From contig CABJAC010000001.1 in the NCBI GenBank assembly GCA_902363455.1, positions 744,001 to 808,000 on the forward strand: 64,000 nucleotides of DNA, in the 5' to 3' direction. Made by a program: the position numbers and the translations under genes. Source of the stretch: Caryophanales bacterium. Its GTDB lineage: Bacteria; Bacillota; Bacilli; Exiguobacteriales; Exiguobacteriaceae. Of this stretch, positions 10,879-19,464 are shown in pieces (within the stretch, counting starts at the first letter, position 1; each line of letters begins with the position of its first letter). Below the pieces are notes generated by a model, which saw only the letters and a list, made by a program, of their open reading frames with translations, did no database searches and had not been told where the DNA came from.

Positions 10879-11410
10879 AATTTTCGGAAGCAATGCGGGG
10901 AAGGTTGTTGAAGCGGTGGACAACCGAGTCTAAAGCGTTCAGACGTTTGATTGCGTCCTCGAAAGGAATTTTTTCGTAATGATGAAGACCACCTGGTTGT
11001 TCTTCTAACGTATCTGCTTCATGAACCAATTGCTGCAACGGAGTACGATTGATTGTACCTGGTGGTAAATAAGAATCCGTATGCAACAGGACAGCAAGAG
11101 CAATTTCTTTTGCCCGTTCAGGTTCCTCACCAAGACGGATCAGCAGTTTGTGTGCCCGTTCTGCGCCTTTGATGGCGTGAATATCATTTTGACGGTATAA
11201 ATCATAGTTCCAAGTGCCATCCGTATACCATTCGTAGTGTCCGATATCGTGAAGAAGAGCTGCTTTCGTTGCGGTATCCGCATCGAGACCACGCTGTGTG
11301 GCGAGTGTCAAAGCTCGTTCGGCGACGGAAATCGCATGATTCAAGCCAGACCGTTCTAAATATTTTTGAGCGATTGGGTGTTCGATGATCGTAACAAGAG
11401 TGACTGACAT
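10877..11410 (-). CDS. HD-domain metal-dependent phosphohydrolase-like protein
   Basis: A 177-residue HD superfamily protein, probably a divalent-metal phosphohydrolase of unknown substrate. The first His is in LNHAISVAERA, the HD pair in ALLHDIGHYEW, and a later metal ligand candidate in LLHTDSYLP. Start 11410 has GGAGT upstream; the frame is open to 11512 but no ribosome site supports that. Convergent with oppF and divergent from the small ORF at 11634. The physiological substrate cannot be inferred. Confidence 0.8.
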   Translation of the reverse strand: MSVTLVTIIEHPIAQKYLERSGLNHAISVAERALTLATQRGLDADTATKAALLHDIGHYEWYTDGTWNYDLYRQNDIHAIKGAERAHKLLIRLGEEPERAKEIALAVLLHTDSYLPPGTINRTPLQQLVHEADTLEEQPGGLHHYEKIPFEDAIKRLNALDSVVHRFNNLPRIASEN

Positions 11411-11549
11411 AATGAAATAACTCCTTCCACGAGTAAGTATTTCTATACACTTTACGTGATGTTGCAAGCAATTGCAACTGTTTACTTTGAGGTAATCGAC
11501 AATCTCACACAATTAATTGACACAAGTAGGAATAGAAATCGGGTAAACG

Positions 11550-11558
11550 TGGTATACT
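11550..11558 (+). promoter_or_regulatory. Extended -10 promoter before the 45-residue ORF
   Basis: TGG-TATACT forms a TGn-extended -10 element (hexamer 11553-11558) with no convincing -35 at 17 bases. A TTGACA at 11517-11522 is 30 bases away and therefore not its partner. Transcription would start near 11565. Confidence 0.5.
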
Positions 11559-11633
11559 AATTAATGTAGAAGATGATAATTTAGCTTTCGTTGGTTAACT
11601 GTTCTTTTTTCGGACCGAGTGAGGTGTCGGATT

Positions 11634-11771
11634 ATGAAAGAACGTGATAAAAAGAAAAAGTTGAAAAAGCGCCTTTTGCGGGATATTTTCGAAAAGAAAC
11701 TAAAAGAAATTAAGCTCCCAAAAGCAAAAGAAACGATTTCTCAACCCTTTGATCACACGCCAGCTTGCTGA
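11634..11771 (+). CDS. Possible 45-residue highly basic small protein
   Basis: Unrecognised. ATG 11634 follows GAGGTG at a seven-base spacing and an extended -10 promoter. The product is 45 residues, with 14 Lys and 4 Arg, starting MKERDKKKKLKKRLL and likely forming a charged amphipathic helix, and ending DHTPAC. The stop codon lies inside the following terminator stem. Promoter, ribosome site, ORF and terminator together make a compact monocistronic unit just upstream of spx. It could be a real small protein or a leader; there is no homologue I can name. Confidence 0.45.
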   Translation: MKERDKKKKLKKRLLRDIFEKKLKEIKLPKAKETISQPFDHTPAC

Positions 11772-11802
11772 AGCCACCTGGTGGCTCTGGCAAGTTTTTT
11801 TA
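11762..11802 (+). terminator. Intrinsic terminator before spx
   Basis: The outer stem CTTGC/GCAAG and inner stem AGCCACC/GGTGGCT form a two-part hairpin followed by seven T. It overlaps the last bases of the 45-residue ORF. Confidence 0.85.
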
Positions 11803-11945
11803 CGAAAAGTTCTTTCATCTCAAAACATATTGGGTTTTATTTCAGTTAAAATCAATGTAAACTATCAAGTAATAGAATCATCAGCTGCTGCGTAACAAAT
11901 GTTCGCAGAAGAAATGATGTGAAATCAGGGGGAGGATGTTTTTCA

Positions 11946-12344
11946 ATGGTAACACTCTATACTTCACCAAGCTGTACTTCTTGTCGTAAAGCGCGCGCAT
12001 GGCTTGAAGAACATGAAATCCCATTTGTGGAACGTAATATTTTCTCGGAACCATTATCGCTTGATGAGATCAAACAGATACTCCGTATGACAGAAGACGG
12101 AACGGATGAAATTATCTCGACCCGTTCAAAAGTCTTTTCCAAATTAGATGTGTCGGTAGAAAATCTATCATTACAACATTTGTATGATTTAATTCAAGAA
12201 TATCCAGGATTGTTACGTCGTCCGATTTTGATCGACGAAAAGCGTCTTCAAGTTGGATACAATGAAGATGAAATCCGCCGATTTTTACCACGTAAAGTCC
12301 GTACCTTCCAACTATTGGAAGCCCAGCGCCTTGTCAACGAATAA
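11946..12344 (+). CDS. spx: Transcriptional regulator Spx
   Basis: ArsC-fold regulator that binds the alpha C-terminal domain of RNA polymerase and redirects transcription under thiol and envelope stress; degraded by ClpXP. 132 residues, normal length. The redox switch C10-T-S-C13 is intact (SPSCTSC), and the C-terminal [14 protein letters not shown] is the degradation region. Start 11946 has GGGGGAGG upstream. It sits next to mecA and 7 kb from spxH, the adaptor that delivers Spx to ClpXP. Confidence 0.96.
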   Translation: MVTLYTSPSCTSCRKARAWLEEHEIPFVERNIFSEPLSLDEIKQILRMTEDGTDEIISTRSKVFSKLDVSVENLSLQHLYDLIQEYPGLLRRPILIDEKRLQVGYNEDEIRRFLPRKVRTFQLLEAQRLVNE

Positions 12345-12350
12345 TATACA

Positions 12351-12384
12351 CCGAGCACGCTGCTTTCTGAGCAGTGTGCTTTTT
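12351..12384 (+). terminator. Intrinsic terminator after spx
   Basis: AGCACGCTGCT pairs with AGCAGTGTGCT around TTCTG, then TTTTTG. Confidence 0.88.
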
Positions 12385-12513
12385 GTTACCGCCTAAAAAG
12401 GTTAAAATAAAGATAACAAAGGAATATACCCTATATGTTTCATGATTCTTTTGAATCTATGTGAAGTGCTCGTTCGTATACTAGATAAGAGCGAGAGGAA
12501 AGGAGTGGACATA

Positions 12514-13140
12514 TTGAAAATCGAACGCGTCAATGACAACACCGTCAAGTTCTTCATTACGTACACGGATATCGAACGCCGCGGCTTTGCCCGTGATGAG
12601 ATTTGGTACAACCGTGAGCGTGGAGAACAGTTATTCTGGCAGATGATGGATGAAGCGAATGAAAAAGAGTCCATCTCCTTCGAAGGTCCACTGTGGATAC
12701 AAGTACAGGCATTTGAAAAAGGTTTAGAAGTTACTGTCACGATCGCTAAAACATCGGTCGACGGTGAACAAGTAGATGAAGAGGAACTGGATTCCCTACT
12801 CCGTTCCGCGATGTCTGATGCGGAAGAGAAAGAAACAGAACTCAGTCAAGACGTCTTATTTGAAACAACGGATTTCGAGCATATCATTGCCCTTAGCCAA
12901 TATGCAGAAGCACCGATCTTCGAAGAAGTCAGCACGTCTCTTTATCAAAAGGACGGACTGTACCTGCTTCACCTTCATTTTAAAGACGAGACGGAAGTGG
13001 AAGAACAGGAAAATGTGATGAGTTTAATCGCAGAATACTTGAACTTCAGTGAACAGACGATTCATCCGGTAGCGGAATACGGTAAAGTCATCGTAGCGAG
13101 TGATGTCTTTACGTTTGTTCGTAAACAGTTCCCGAATTAA
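12514..13140 (+). CDS. mecA: Adaptor protein MecA
   Basis: Adaptor that recruits substrates such as ComK to the ClpCP protease. 208 residues. The N-terminal substrate-binding domain is recognisable (RGFARDEIWYNRERGEQLFW), followed by an acidic linker rich in Glu (about residues 85-110) and the C-terminal ClpC-binding domain (YLNFSEQTIHPVAEYGKVI). The start is TTG 12514 behind AAAGGAG; an ATG at 12442 in the same frame lacks homology and a ribosome site. Next to spx, as in B. subtilis. Confidence 0.95.
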   Translation: MKIERVNDNTVKFFITYTDIERRGFARDEIWYNRERGEQLFWQMMDEANEKESISFEGPLWIQVQAFEKGLEVTVTIAKTSVDGEQVDEEELDSLLRSAMSDAEEKETELSQDVLFETTDFEHIIALSQYAEAPIFEEVSTSLYQKDGLYLLHLHFKDETEVEEQENVMSLIAEYLNFSEQTIHPVAEYGKVIVASDVFTFVRKQFPN

Positions 13141-13163
13141 TGATGCGCATCACGACACTATGT

Positions 13164-13206
13164 AAAAGGACTGCTCCAATCGAATTTGGAAGCAGTCCTT
13201 TTTTTG
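13164..13206. terminator. Bidirectional terminator mecA / SDR gene
   Basis: AAAAGGACTGCTCCAA pairs with TTGGAAGCAGTCCTTTTTTT around TCGAAT; T runs occur in both directions. Confidence 0.93.
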
Positions 13207-13214
13207 AAAAAATA

Positions 13215-13937
13215 TTACGTTAAGGTATAGCCACCATCAACAATTAATGTCTGTCCGTTAATATAGCTGGCCTTTTCAGACAGTAAGAAACAGACGACTT
13301 CTGCGATTTCTGATGGTTGAGCTGCCTGTCCCCGCAAATGGTGTTTCATGGCCAAATCAAACTTATCTTTCCCCCCGTATAACGAATGACTCAATTTCGT
13401 ATCGACGGGACCGGGACAAATCGCGTTAAAGCGATATTTACCATGAAACCGGGCAGCGTACGTTTTCGTAAGAGTGAGAAGAGCACTTTTAGATGATGCG
13501 TACGGTAAGAGCATGGCCGGAAACTTGACGTGACCGACGATGGCACTGTTGTTGACGATGGAAGCGCCTTTTGAGAAACGTTTGACGGCGAGTTGAATGA
13601 TTTGCTCCGGTGCATGATAATTGACTTGGAACACTTCTTTTTGCTGATCGGTTACACGTTCCGGCGCCACAGGTTTTCCAAATGTACCGGCATTGTTGAA
13701 AATGCCGTCAAGCGTCGGAAACTGTTCTTTTGTTTCTTCAAAGAATCGTTCAATCTCTTCAGGTACGGACAGATCGACTGGGAAAAAGGTGATGTGTCCA
13801 TTTCCGTTCGTTTCCAGTTCTTTCCCGCTCGTCTCATTTCGTCCGAGTGCGAGGACCGTGTGTCCTTCGCGTGCCAACTGTAAGGCTGTGGCTTCACCAA
13901 TTCCGCTTGTTGCACCAGTTACTAAATAGGTTTTCAT
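13215..13937 (-). CDS. Short-chain dehydrogenase/reductase
   Basis: Classical SDR oxidoreductase, 240 residues. NAD(P)-binding TGATSGIG at residues 8-15, NNAGT structural motif, catalytic Ser in NNSAIVG, YASSK (Tyr-x3-Lys) and C-terminal YINGQTLIVDGGYT are all present. RNEASG-like residues after the second strand (LALGRNE) suggest NADPH preference, which is inference. GAAGGGAAGAG precedes the ATG. Substrate unknown. Divergent from cls with almost no gap between open frames. Confidence 0.88.
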   Translation of the reverse strand: MKTYLVTGATSGIGEATALQLAREGHTVLALGRNETSGKELETNGNGHITFFPVDLSVPEEIERFFEETKEQFPTLDGIFNNAGTFGKPVAPERVTDQQKEVFQVNYHAPEQIIQLAVKRFSKGASIVNNSAIVGHVKFPAMLLPYASSKSALLTLTKTYAARFHGKYRFNAICPGPVDTKLSHSLYGGKDKFDLAMKHHLRGQAAQPSEIAEVVCFLLSEKASYINGQTLIVDGGYTLT

Positions 13938-13995
13938 GTTTACTCTTCCCTTCTACATAAAGTATGTTCCATATCAAATCAAAGGAGGGGATCTC

Positions 13996-15507
13996 ATGTT
14001 GCGACGTGTCCAATTACTTATGACGTTACTGCTGACGGTCAGCCTAATCGGGTTCCTTTCGTATTACTGGAGTGTGTACATGGTAGGGTGGTTATCCCTG
14101 ATCATCATTCTGGTCGTACTGAGTGTTTTTGTCATCATCTTACTGGAGAACCGTAATCCGGAACGAACGCTTGTCTGGGCTCTTGTCATGATGGCACTCC
14201 CAGTCGTCGGTGTGTTTGTGTATTTTACCTTTGGTCAAAATTATAGACGAAAAAGAATGTTTCGTCTGAAAGCGATGCTCGATGAAGAGTCTTACATTAA
14301 ATATCGTACCCAGTTTGATCATGGTGTACACAATCAAGTGTTCAAACATGGACATTACGCAAAGGTTGTTAAACTTATTGATTCGATCAGTCGCCTGCCG
14401 ATTTCGTATAATAGCCATACGAAGGTGTTGACGAATGGACAAGAAAAATTTCCTTTGTTATTAACAGAAATCCGTCAGGCGGAGCATCATATTCACCTGC
14501 AGTATTATATCGTGCGGGATGATGAACTGGCGTTAGAGTTGCAGGCTGCTTTGATTGAACGGGCGCAAGCCGGTGTAGAAGTCCGTTTTTTGTATGATGC
14601 AGTCGGTTGCTTCTCGACTGATAAAGCGTATTTTAAAAAGATGGAGGCGGCAGGCATCGAAGTGCACGCGTTTTTCCCTGTCGTCCTGCCGTTCATCTCC
14701 AGTAAATCCAACTATCGCAATCACCGGAAAATCGTTGTCATCGATGGCACGGTCGCCTTTACGGGAGGCATCAACGTCGGCGATGAATACTTGGGAAAAG
14801 ATAAGGCGTTTGGATTTTGGCGGGATACTCATCTGATTGTCCGCGGCGAAGCCGTTTCCGAACTCCAATTGATTTTTCTTCAGGATTGGTATTACATGAC
14901 CGGAGAGCGGTTGTTTACCCCGTACTATATGAAACCGCTTGAAGTCATGGAGAACGCAACAGGAGGCGTACAGATCATCGCAAGTGGTCCGGATGAGCCG
15001 TATGAAACGATGAAGTCTCTGTACTTTGGTTTAATTACGGAAGCAAGACACTCTGTCTATATCGCCTCTCCTTATCTGATTCCAGATGAAGACTTGATGA
15101 CGGCATTAAAAACGGCTGCGATGTCCGGAATCGATGTCCGAATCCTCTTGCCAAGTTTTCCGGATCATAAAATCGTTTTTTATGCGAGTCGTTCCTATTT
15201 TGATGATCTCTTGTTAGCGGGTGTCAAGATTTATGAATACAACAAGGGGTTCATGCACTCAAAAGTCATTGTAGTGGATGATGCGATTGCGACGATTGGA
15301 ACGGCCAACATGGATTTAAGAAGTTTTCATTTGAACTTTGAAGTCAACGCCTTTTTATACGGTACGAACTCCGTGCATGAATTAACCCGTGATTTTTATG
15401 AAGACTTTTCGAACTCTTCACAAGTCGAACGAAGTGTTTTTATTCGGAGAAGTTTTAAGCAACGACTGGTTGAATCGATTTCTCGTTTATTCTCACCGTT
15501 GCTTTAA
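13996..15507 (+). CDS. cls: Cardiolipin synthase
   Basis: Membrane phospholipase-D-type enzyme that joins two phosphatidylglycerols into cardiolipin. 503 residues. Two or three N-terminal membrane helices (residues 5-25, 28-50, 57-77) with LENRNPERTLVW, then two HKD motifs: NHRKIVVIDGTVAFTGGIN near residue 241 and HSKVIVVDDAIATIGTAN near residue 420. Start ATG 13996 directly follows AAAGGAGGGG. Confidence 0.95.
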   Translation: MLRRVQLLMTLLLTVSLIGFLSYYWSVYMVGWLSLIIILVVLSVFVIILLENRNPERTLVWALVMMALPVVGVFVYFTFGQNYRRKRMFRLKAMLDEESYIKYRTQFDHGVHNQVFKHGHYAKVVKLIDSISRLPISYNSHTKVLTNGQEKFPLLLTEIRQAEHHIHLQYYIVRDDELALELQAALIERAQAGVEVRFLYDAVGCFSTDKAYFKKMEAAGIEVHAFFPVVLPFISSKSNYRNHRKIVVIDGTVAFTGGINVGDEYLGKDKAFGFWRDTHLIVRGEAVSELQLIFLQDWYYMTGERLFTPYYMKPLEVMENATGGVQIIASGPDEPYETMKSLYFGLITEARHSVYIASPYLIPDEDLMTALKTAAMSGIDVRILLPSFPDHKIVFYASRSYFDDLLLAGVKIYEYNKGFMHSKVIVVDDAIATIGTANMDLRSFHLNFEVNAFLYGTNSVHELTRDFYEDFSNSSQVERSVFIRRSFKQRLVESISRLFSPLL

Positions 15508-15540
15508 TCTGTTGTGCCACTGTCCAAGAGGAGGGGTAAG

Positions 15541-16608
15541 ATGTTTGAAGCGATTGACGAGCAGGGAAACCGGATCAACAGTCAACTAGAGACAGCACAA
15601 TCACTGACCCAAAAAACACTGTATTGCCCGTATTGTCGGACACGACTCCGGATCAGGCGGGGGAAAAAACGGTTGCATTTCGTCCACCTGACCTCGTGCA
15701 CGGGCGAATCGACCGAACATTTATTTTGGAAAACACACCTTGCTGCGTATTTCAGGCACCTGCATTTCGAGGTCGAACTTGAAGCGGTTCGAGGAAAAAG
15801 AAGGTTTGATCTTTTGCTTCAGCCCGGAGCCATTGGAATTGAGATTCAACGCTCGAAAATGAGCGCGGACGAATGGAAACGAAGGTCTTTATTGGATCAG
15901 CAATCCGGTTATGAGGTCCGTTGGATCGGATTTCGTGAGACAGAAGGACCGATTTTTCAATTAGATGGTTGGATGAAACAAGCCTTTTTCAAAGACGGTT
16001 ACGTCGATGTTGTTGAGAAGGGGAGAATCGTCCGTTATACGTATCCTCTTCCATTTGCGCGGCGTGTTGCATTTTGTCAACGCGTTCCGCTGACAGTGGA
16101 CGACTTTTTATCACCTTGTCCGGTTCCCCGAACGTTTCCCGAACGCCAATGGGCGACGCTGATTAAAAATTACCGGCTTCGCCCGTTTTTTTCTTCTTTG
16201 CCTTCCCATTACTTGCGATCCCCCCTTTATCAGTCACGTCTTCACGTCTCTACCGTCCCCAGTTGGTGTTATCTTCCCTTGTCGACCTTAATTTCTATTC
16301 CAGTCCACCCCTTTGAACTGCAACTCGCTGTTTTTCTCCGGTTGAAGGAAGATTATTCAGAACAGCGCTTAACCACGTTTCTGACATCCTGTCTGACTGA
16401 ATGTCGTATTTCTTATGAGTTGTCTTGTTTACATGAACTGATTCGTGAATGGCGGGCGATGATTCATTTTATTAAAAGAACACTCCCGGAACTTTTTAAG
16501 CACGACTCTCTCGATTTAACAGGACGCTTACAGGAAGATCAAAAATTAGCAGGAGCGCTTCGTTTGTTTGTCGAAAGGGAAACAGGTATAAATGAAGTAA
16601 AGGAGTGA
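15541..16608 (+). CDS. coiA: Competence protein CoiA family
   Basis: Protein needed for recombination of incoming DNA during transformation in related species; its biochemistry is not settled. 355 residues. The N-terminus carries a zinc-finger-like C29-P-Y-C32 with H46/H49, followed by a restriction-endonuclease-like segment (RRFDLLLQ with D90, GIEIQRSKMS with E101 and Q103), consistent with a nuclease fold. GAGGAGGGG precedes ATG 15541. It overlaps the pepF ribosome site, matching the coiA-pepF pair in Bacilli. Its neighbourhood with mecA, a competence regulator, is suggestive. Confidence 0.88.
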   Translation: MFEAIDEQGNRINSQLETAQSLTQKTLYCPYCRTRLRIRRGKKRLHFVHLTSCTGESTEHLFWKTHLAAYFRHLHFEVELEAVRGKRRFDLLLQPGAIGIEIQRSKMSADEWKRRSLLDQQSGYEVRWIGFRETEGPIFQLDGWMKQAFFKDGYVDVVEKGRIVRYTYPLPFARRVAFCQRVPLTVDDFLSPCPVPRTFPERQWATLIKNYRLRPFFSSLPSHYLRSPLYQSRLHVSTVPSWCYLPLSTLISIPVHPFELQLAVFLRLKEDYSEQRLTTFLTSCLTECRISYELSCLHELIREWRAMIHFIKRTLPELFKHDSLDLTGRLQEDQKLAGALRLFVERETGINEVKE

Positions 16609-16613
16609 TTCAA

Positions 16614-18416
16614 ATGGCAGAAGTATTAACCCGGAATGATGTGAATGTTGAAGAAACATGGAATTTAGAGTCCATTTACGAAACGAACGAGGCATGGGAA
16701 GAGGAATTTGAATCGGTCAAAGCGATGCTTCCGTTGCTCGTCGAGTATAAAGGACGTCTGGCGCAGACAGATGCGATTCTATTTGAGGGATTACAGTTAC
16801 GTGATGAGGTTTCAAGACGTCTGCATAAACTCTATACATACGCCCATATGCGTTACGATGAGAATACGGCAGACAGTTTCTACCAAGCGATGAATGACCG
16901 TGCTCGAACACTGGCGTCCCAAATTGGTGCCACGTTAGCATTCATGACGCCAGAGTTGTTGGAAGTGCCGGAAGAAACAATTGCTTCCTATTTAGAGAAA
17001 AACCCGGATCTTGCATTATACCGTCATGCCTTCGATGAGTTGAACCGTGAGCGTGAACACGTCTTGTCAGAAGCGGAAGAGGCGATTTTAGCGAAAGCCG
17101 GTGAAGTTCTTGGTCAATCGGGAACGACGTTTGGCATGCTGAATAATGCGGACATGAAATTCCCGAAGATTAAAGGGGAAGACGGGGAAGAGACGGAGTT
17201 GACACACGGACGCTTTATCACGTTCATGGAGTCAAAGGACCGCTCTGTTCGTGAAGCCGCCTTTAAAGCGATGTACGGGACGTACAGCCAGTACACAAAC
17301 ACGTTAGCCTCTACCTTAGCAGGATCGATCAAAAAGGATAACTTTTATGCAGAAGTCCGTAAGTTCAAAACGGCACGCGAATCGGCTTTACATGGAAATA
17401 CGATTCCGGAACAAGTCTATGACGGCTTGATCGAAGCAGTTCATGAACATTTACCATTGTTACATCGTTATGTGGCGTTACGGAAACGAATCTTAGGTGT
17501 CGAAGAGCTGCATGTCTACGATATGTATACACCACTTGTGAGTGAAGTGGAAATGAAAGTCACGTACGAGGAAGCCAAACAATTGATGATCGATGGTCTT
17601 GCTCCACTCGGTGCGGAATACAAACATATTTTAGAAGACGGTTTAGCAAAACGTTGGGTGGATGTCCGGGAAACACGTGGCAAGCGGAGTGGTGCCTATT
17701 CTTCAGGAGCGTACGATACGCAACCGTTCATCTTGATGAACTGGCAAGACAATGTCAATAACCTGTTCACGTTAGCACACGAGTTTGGGCACTCCGTCCA
17801 CAGTTACTATACACGTCAAAATCAGCCATATACGTACGGTGACTACTCGATTTTTGTTGCGGAAGTCGCGTCGACGACAAACGAGGCACTATTAAATGAT
17901 TATCTGTTAAAACGAGTGACGGATAAAAATGAAAAACTGTATCTGTTGAACAATCAGTTGGAGACATTCCGTGGAACGTTGTTCCGACAAACGATGTTTG
18001 CTGAATTTGAACATCAAATTCATGAAGCCGCACGACTCGGTCAAGCGTTGACACCTGAGTTTTTAACAAAAACGTATTACGCACTCAATGAGACGTATTT
18101 CGGGGACGGGATTGTTCTCGATGAAGAAATTGGATTAGAGTGGGCACGGATTCCACACTTCTATTACAACTATTACGTATATCAATATGCAACAGGTATA
18201 TCTGCTGCTGCCGCATTGACTTCACAAATTTTAGAAGAAGGACAACCGGCTGTTGATCGATATATCAATAACTTCCTGAAGGCAGGATCAAGTGATTATC
18301 CGATTGAAGTCTTAAAAGCTGCAGGGGTCGATATGACGACAAAAGCACCTGTAGAAGAAGCGCTTCGTCAATTTGAGCGTGTGTTGGATGAATTCGAGGC
18401 GCTACTTGGAGAATGA
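16614..18416 (+). CDS. pepF: Oligoendopeptidase F
   Basis: Cytoplasmic zinc metallopeptidase (M3 family) that cleaves short peptides. 600 residues, normal length. The zinc site HEFGH starts at His389 with the following Glu in VAEVASTTNEALL. The start at 16614 follows AAAGGAGTGATTCAA; a GTG at 16605 lies within that ribosome site. Only five bases separate it from coiA, so the two are an operon. It probably finishes peptides imported by OppABCDF. Confidence 0.96.
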   Translation: MAEVLTRNDVNVEETWNLESIYETNEAWEEEFESVKAMLPLLVEYKGRLAQTDAILFEGLQLRDEVSRRLHKLYTYAHMRYDENTADSFYQAMNDRARTLASQIGATLAFMTPELLEVPEETIASYLEKNPDLALYRHAFDELNREREHVLSEAEEAILAKAGEVLGQSGTTFGMLNNADMKFPKIKGEDGEETELTHGRFITFMESKDRSVREAAFKAMYGTYSQYTNTLASTLAGSIKKDNFYAEVRKFKTARESALHGNTIPEQVYDGLIEAVHEHLPLLHRYVALRKRILGVEELHVYDMYTPLVSEVEMKVTYEEAKQLMIDGLAPLGAEYKHILEDGLAKRWVDVRETRGKRSGAYSSGAYDTQPFILMNWQDNVNNLFTLAHEFGHSVHSYYTRQNQPYTYGDYSIFVAEVASTTNEALLNDYLLKRVTDKNEKLYLLNNQLETFRGTLFRQTMFAEFEHQIHEAARLGQALTPEFLTKTYYALNETYFGDGIVLDEEIGLEWARIPHFYYNYYVYQYATGISAAAALTSQILEEGQPAVDRYINNFLKAGSSDYPIEVLKAAGVDMTTKAPVEEALRQFERVLDEFEALLGE

Positions 18417-18542
18417 CGAAATTGTGAATTTTTGAACAAAGGGATGGAGTTTTGAGGAAGGTTGACTTATACTAGTCATGTGAAGAGGATCACATTCCCC
18501 TGTTCTTCTCTTTTCCCCCATCCAATGGTCATGAAGATGACA

Positions 18543-18582
18543 AAAAAAGCCGTTCCACGAAAGTGGAAGCGGCTTTTTTTAT
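18543..18582. terminator. Bidirectional terminator pepF / spxH
   Basis: AAAGCCGTTCCAC pairs with GTGGAAGCGGCTTTTTTT around GAAA; it serves both convergent genes. The 125 bases before it contain a TTGACT and a TATACT too close together for a promoter, and a small hairpin ATGTGA/TCACAT. Confidence 0.92.
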
Positions 18583-19373
18583 TAAGCATGTGCTGAATCT
18601 TTCAAATGACGCCAAACTTTACCGTCACAGTAAGAAAGGGAAACACATTTTTGTTGAAGCATTAATTTTTTTAATTCATGTTCGACTTGTGCTTCCGTTG
18701 CATCATAGATAAATGCAATTTCAGAAGTTGTAGCCGTGTCATACCGTCTCAAGAATTGCTCAAGAGGAGGCTTTGCCTGCTTCTCGAACGGTTGTTCCAA
18801 CAATTCATTCAGAATCGATACATAAATCAAGTATTCATAATGGCCTTCAGCTTTGATGGCTTCTTCGTCTCCGACAAATGCAAGGGTCGGAAGAACACGG
18901 ACATCCCAGTCCGTCACGAGTTCTGTTTCCTTTTCAAGCATCAACTGGATTGTATCGGATTCGATGTCTCGATGAAACTCTGCTAAATCAAGACCGAATT
19001 CCGTCAATGCCTCGGCTAAACGCATCAGTGAATCGCGTGAATAGGCGCTTTTTCCTTCAACGTTATGCAACATACGCAAACGACGCATAAATCGCATGCC
19101 AAACGTTTTACCTTGAAGTTCAATGGCTTTTAAAATCAACAGTGGCGACATGTCACACGCTGACCGTGAAGGTGCACAAGGGATTGTTGCAATCGTCCGA
19201 AGACGGAATAAATGACCGTATTCTAATTCTAGTTTCTTGAGAACGGGAATCAACCGTAAACCATCCGTTTGTGTGACGTCTAGAAAATGATAGATTTCCA
19301 GAGGTTTCGTCGGTTGCTGAATTGATGGTTCGTCCAATGAACAATATGAGCCGTTGCATTGTTCGTGTTCCAT
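18582..19373 (-). CDS. spxH: ClpXP adaptor SpxH (YjbH family)
   Basis: DsbA-like adaptor that presents Spx to ClpXP. 263 residues. Family features include the thioredoxin-like start LEIYHFLDVTQTDGLRL, the helical insertion, and WDVRVLPTLAFVGDEEA with a cis-Pro region. Unlike the B. subtilis protein as I recall it, the position after the first strand reads DVTQTDG rather than a CxxC motif; the only N-terminal cysteines are in CNGSYC. GGGGTGAACGG precedes the start. Close to spx and mecA, consistent with the adaptor role. Confidence 0.85.
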   Translation of the reverse strand: MEHEQCNGSYCSLDEPSIQQPTKPLEIYHFLDVTQTDGLRLIPVLKKLELEYGHLFRLRTIATIPCAPSRSACDMSPLLILKAIELQGKTFGMRFMRRLRMLHNVEGKSAYSRDSLMRLAEALTEFGLDLAEFHRDIESDTIQLMLEKETELVTDWDVRVLPTLAFVGDEEAIKAEGHYEYLIYVSILNELLEQPFEKQAKPPLEQFLRRYDTATTSEIAFIYDATEAQVEHELKKLMLQQKCVSLSYCDGKVWRHLKDSAHA

Positions 19374-19464
19374 CCGTTCACCCCTTTTCTTTTAATATCG
19401 TTACCCTATTTTAGCAACGAAAAAAAAGAAAGAGCAAAGGTTTTGCTTGTACATTTTTACACGA

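Noticed and set aside
11517..11558. TTGACA paired with TATACT as a classical promoter
   Set aside because: The spacer is 30 bases; only the extended -10 is kept.
18421..18545. Possible small RNA between pepF and spxH
   Set aside because: Only a small ATGTGA/TCACAT hairpin and badly spaced promoter elements; looks like the pepF 3' region.
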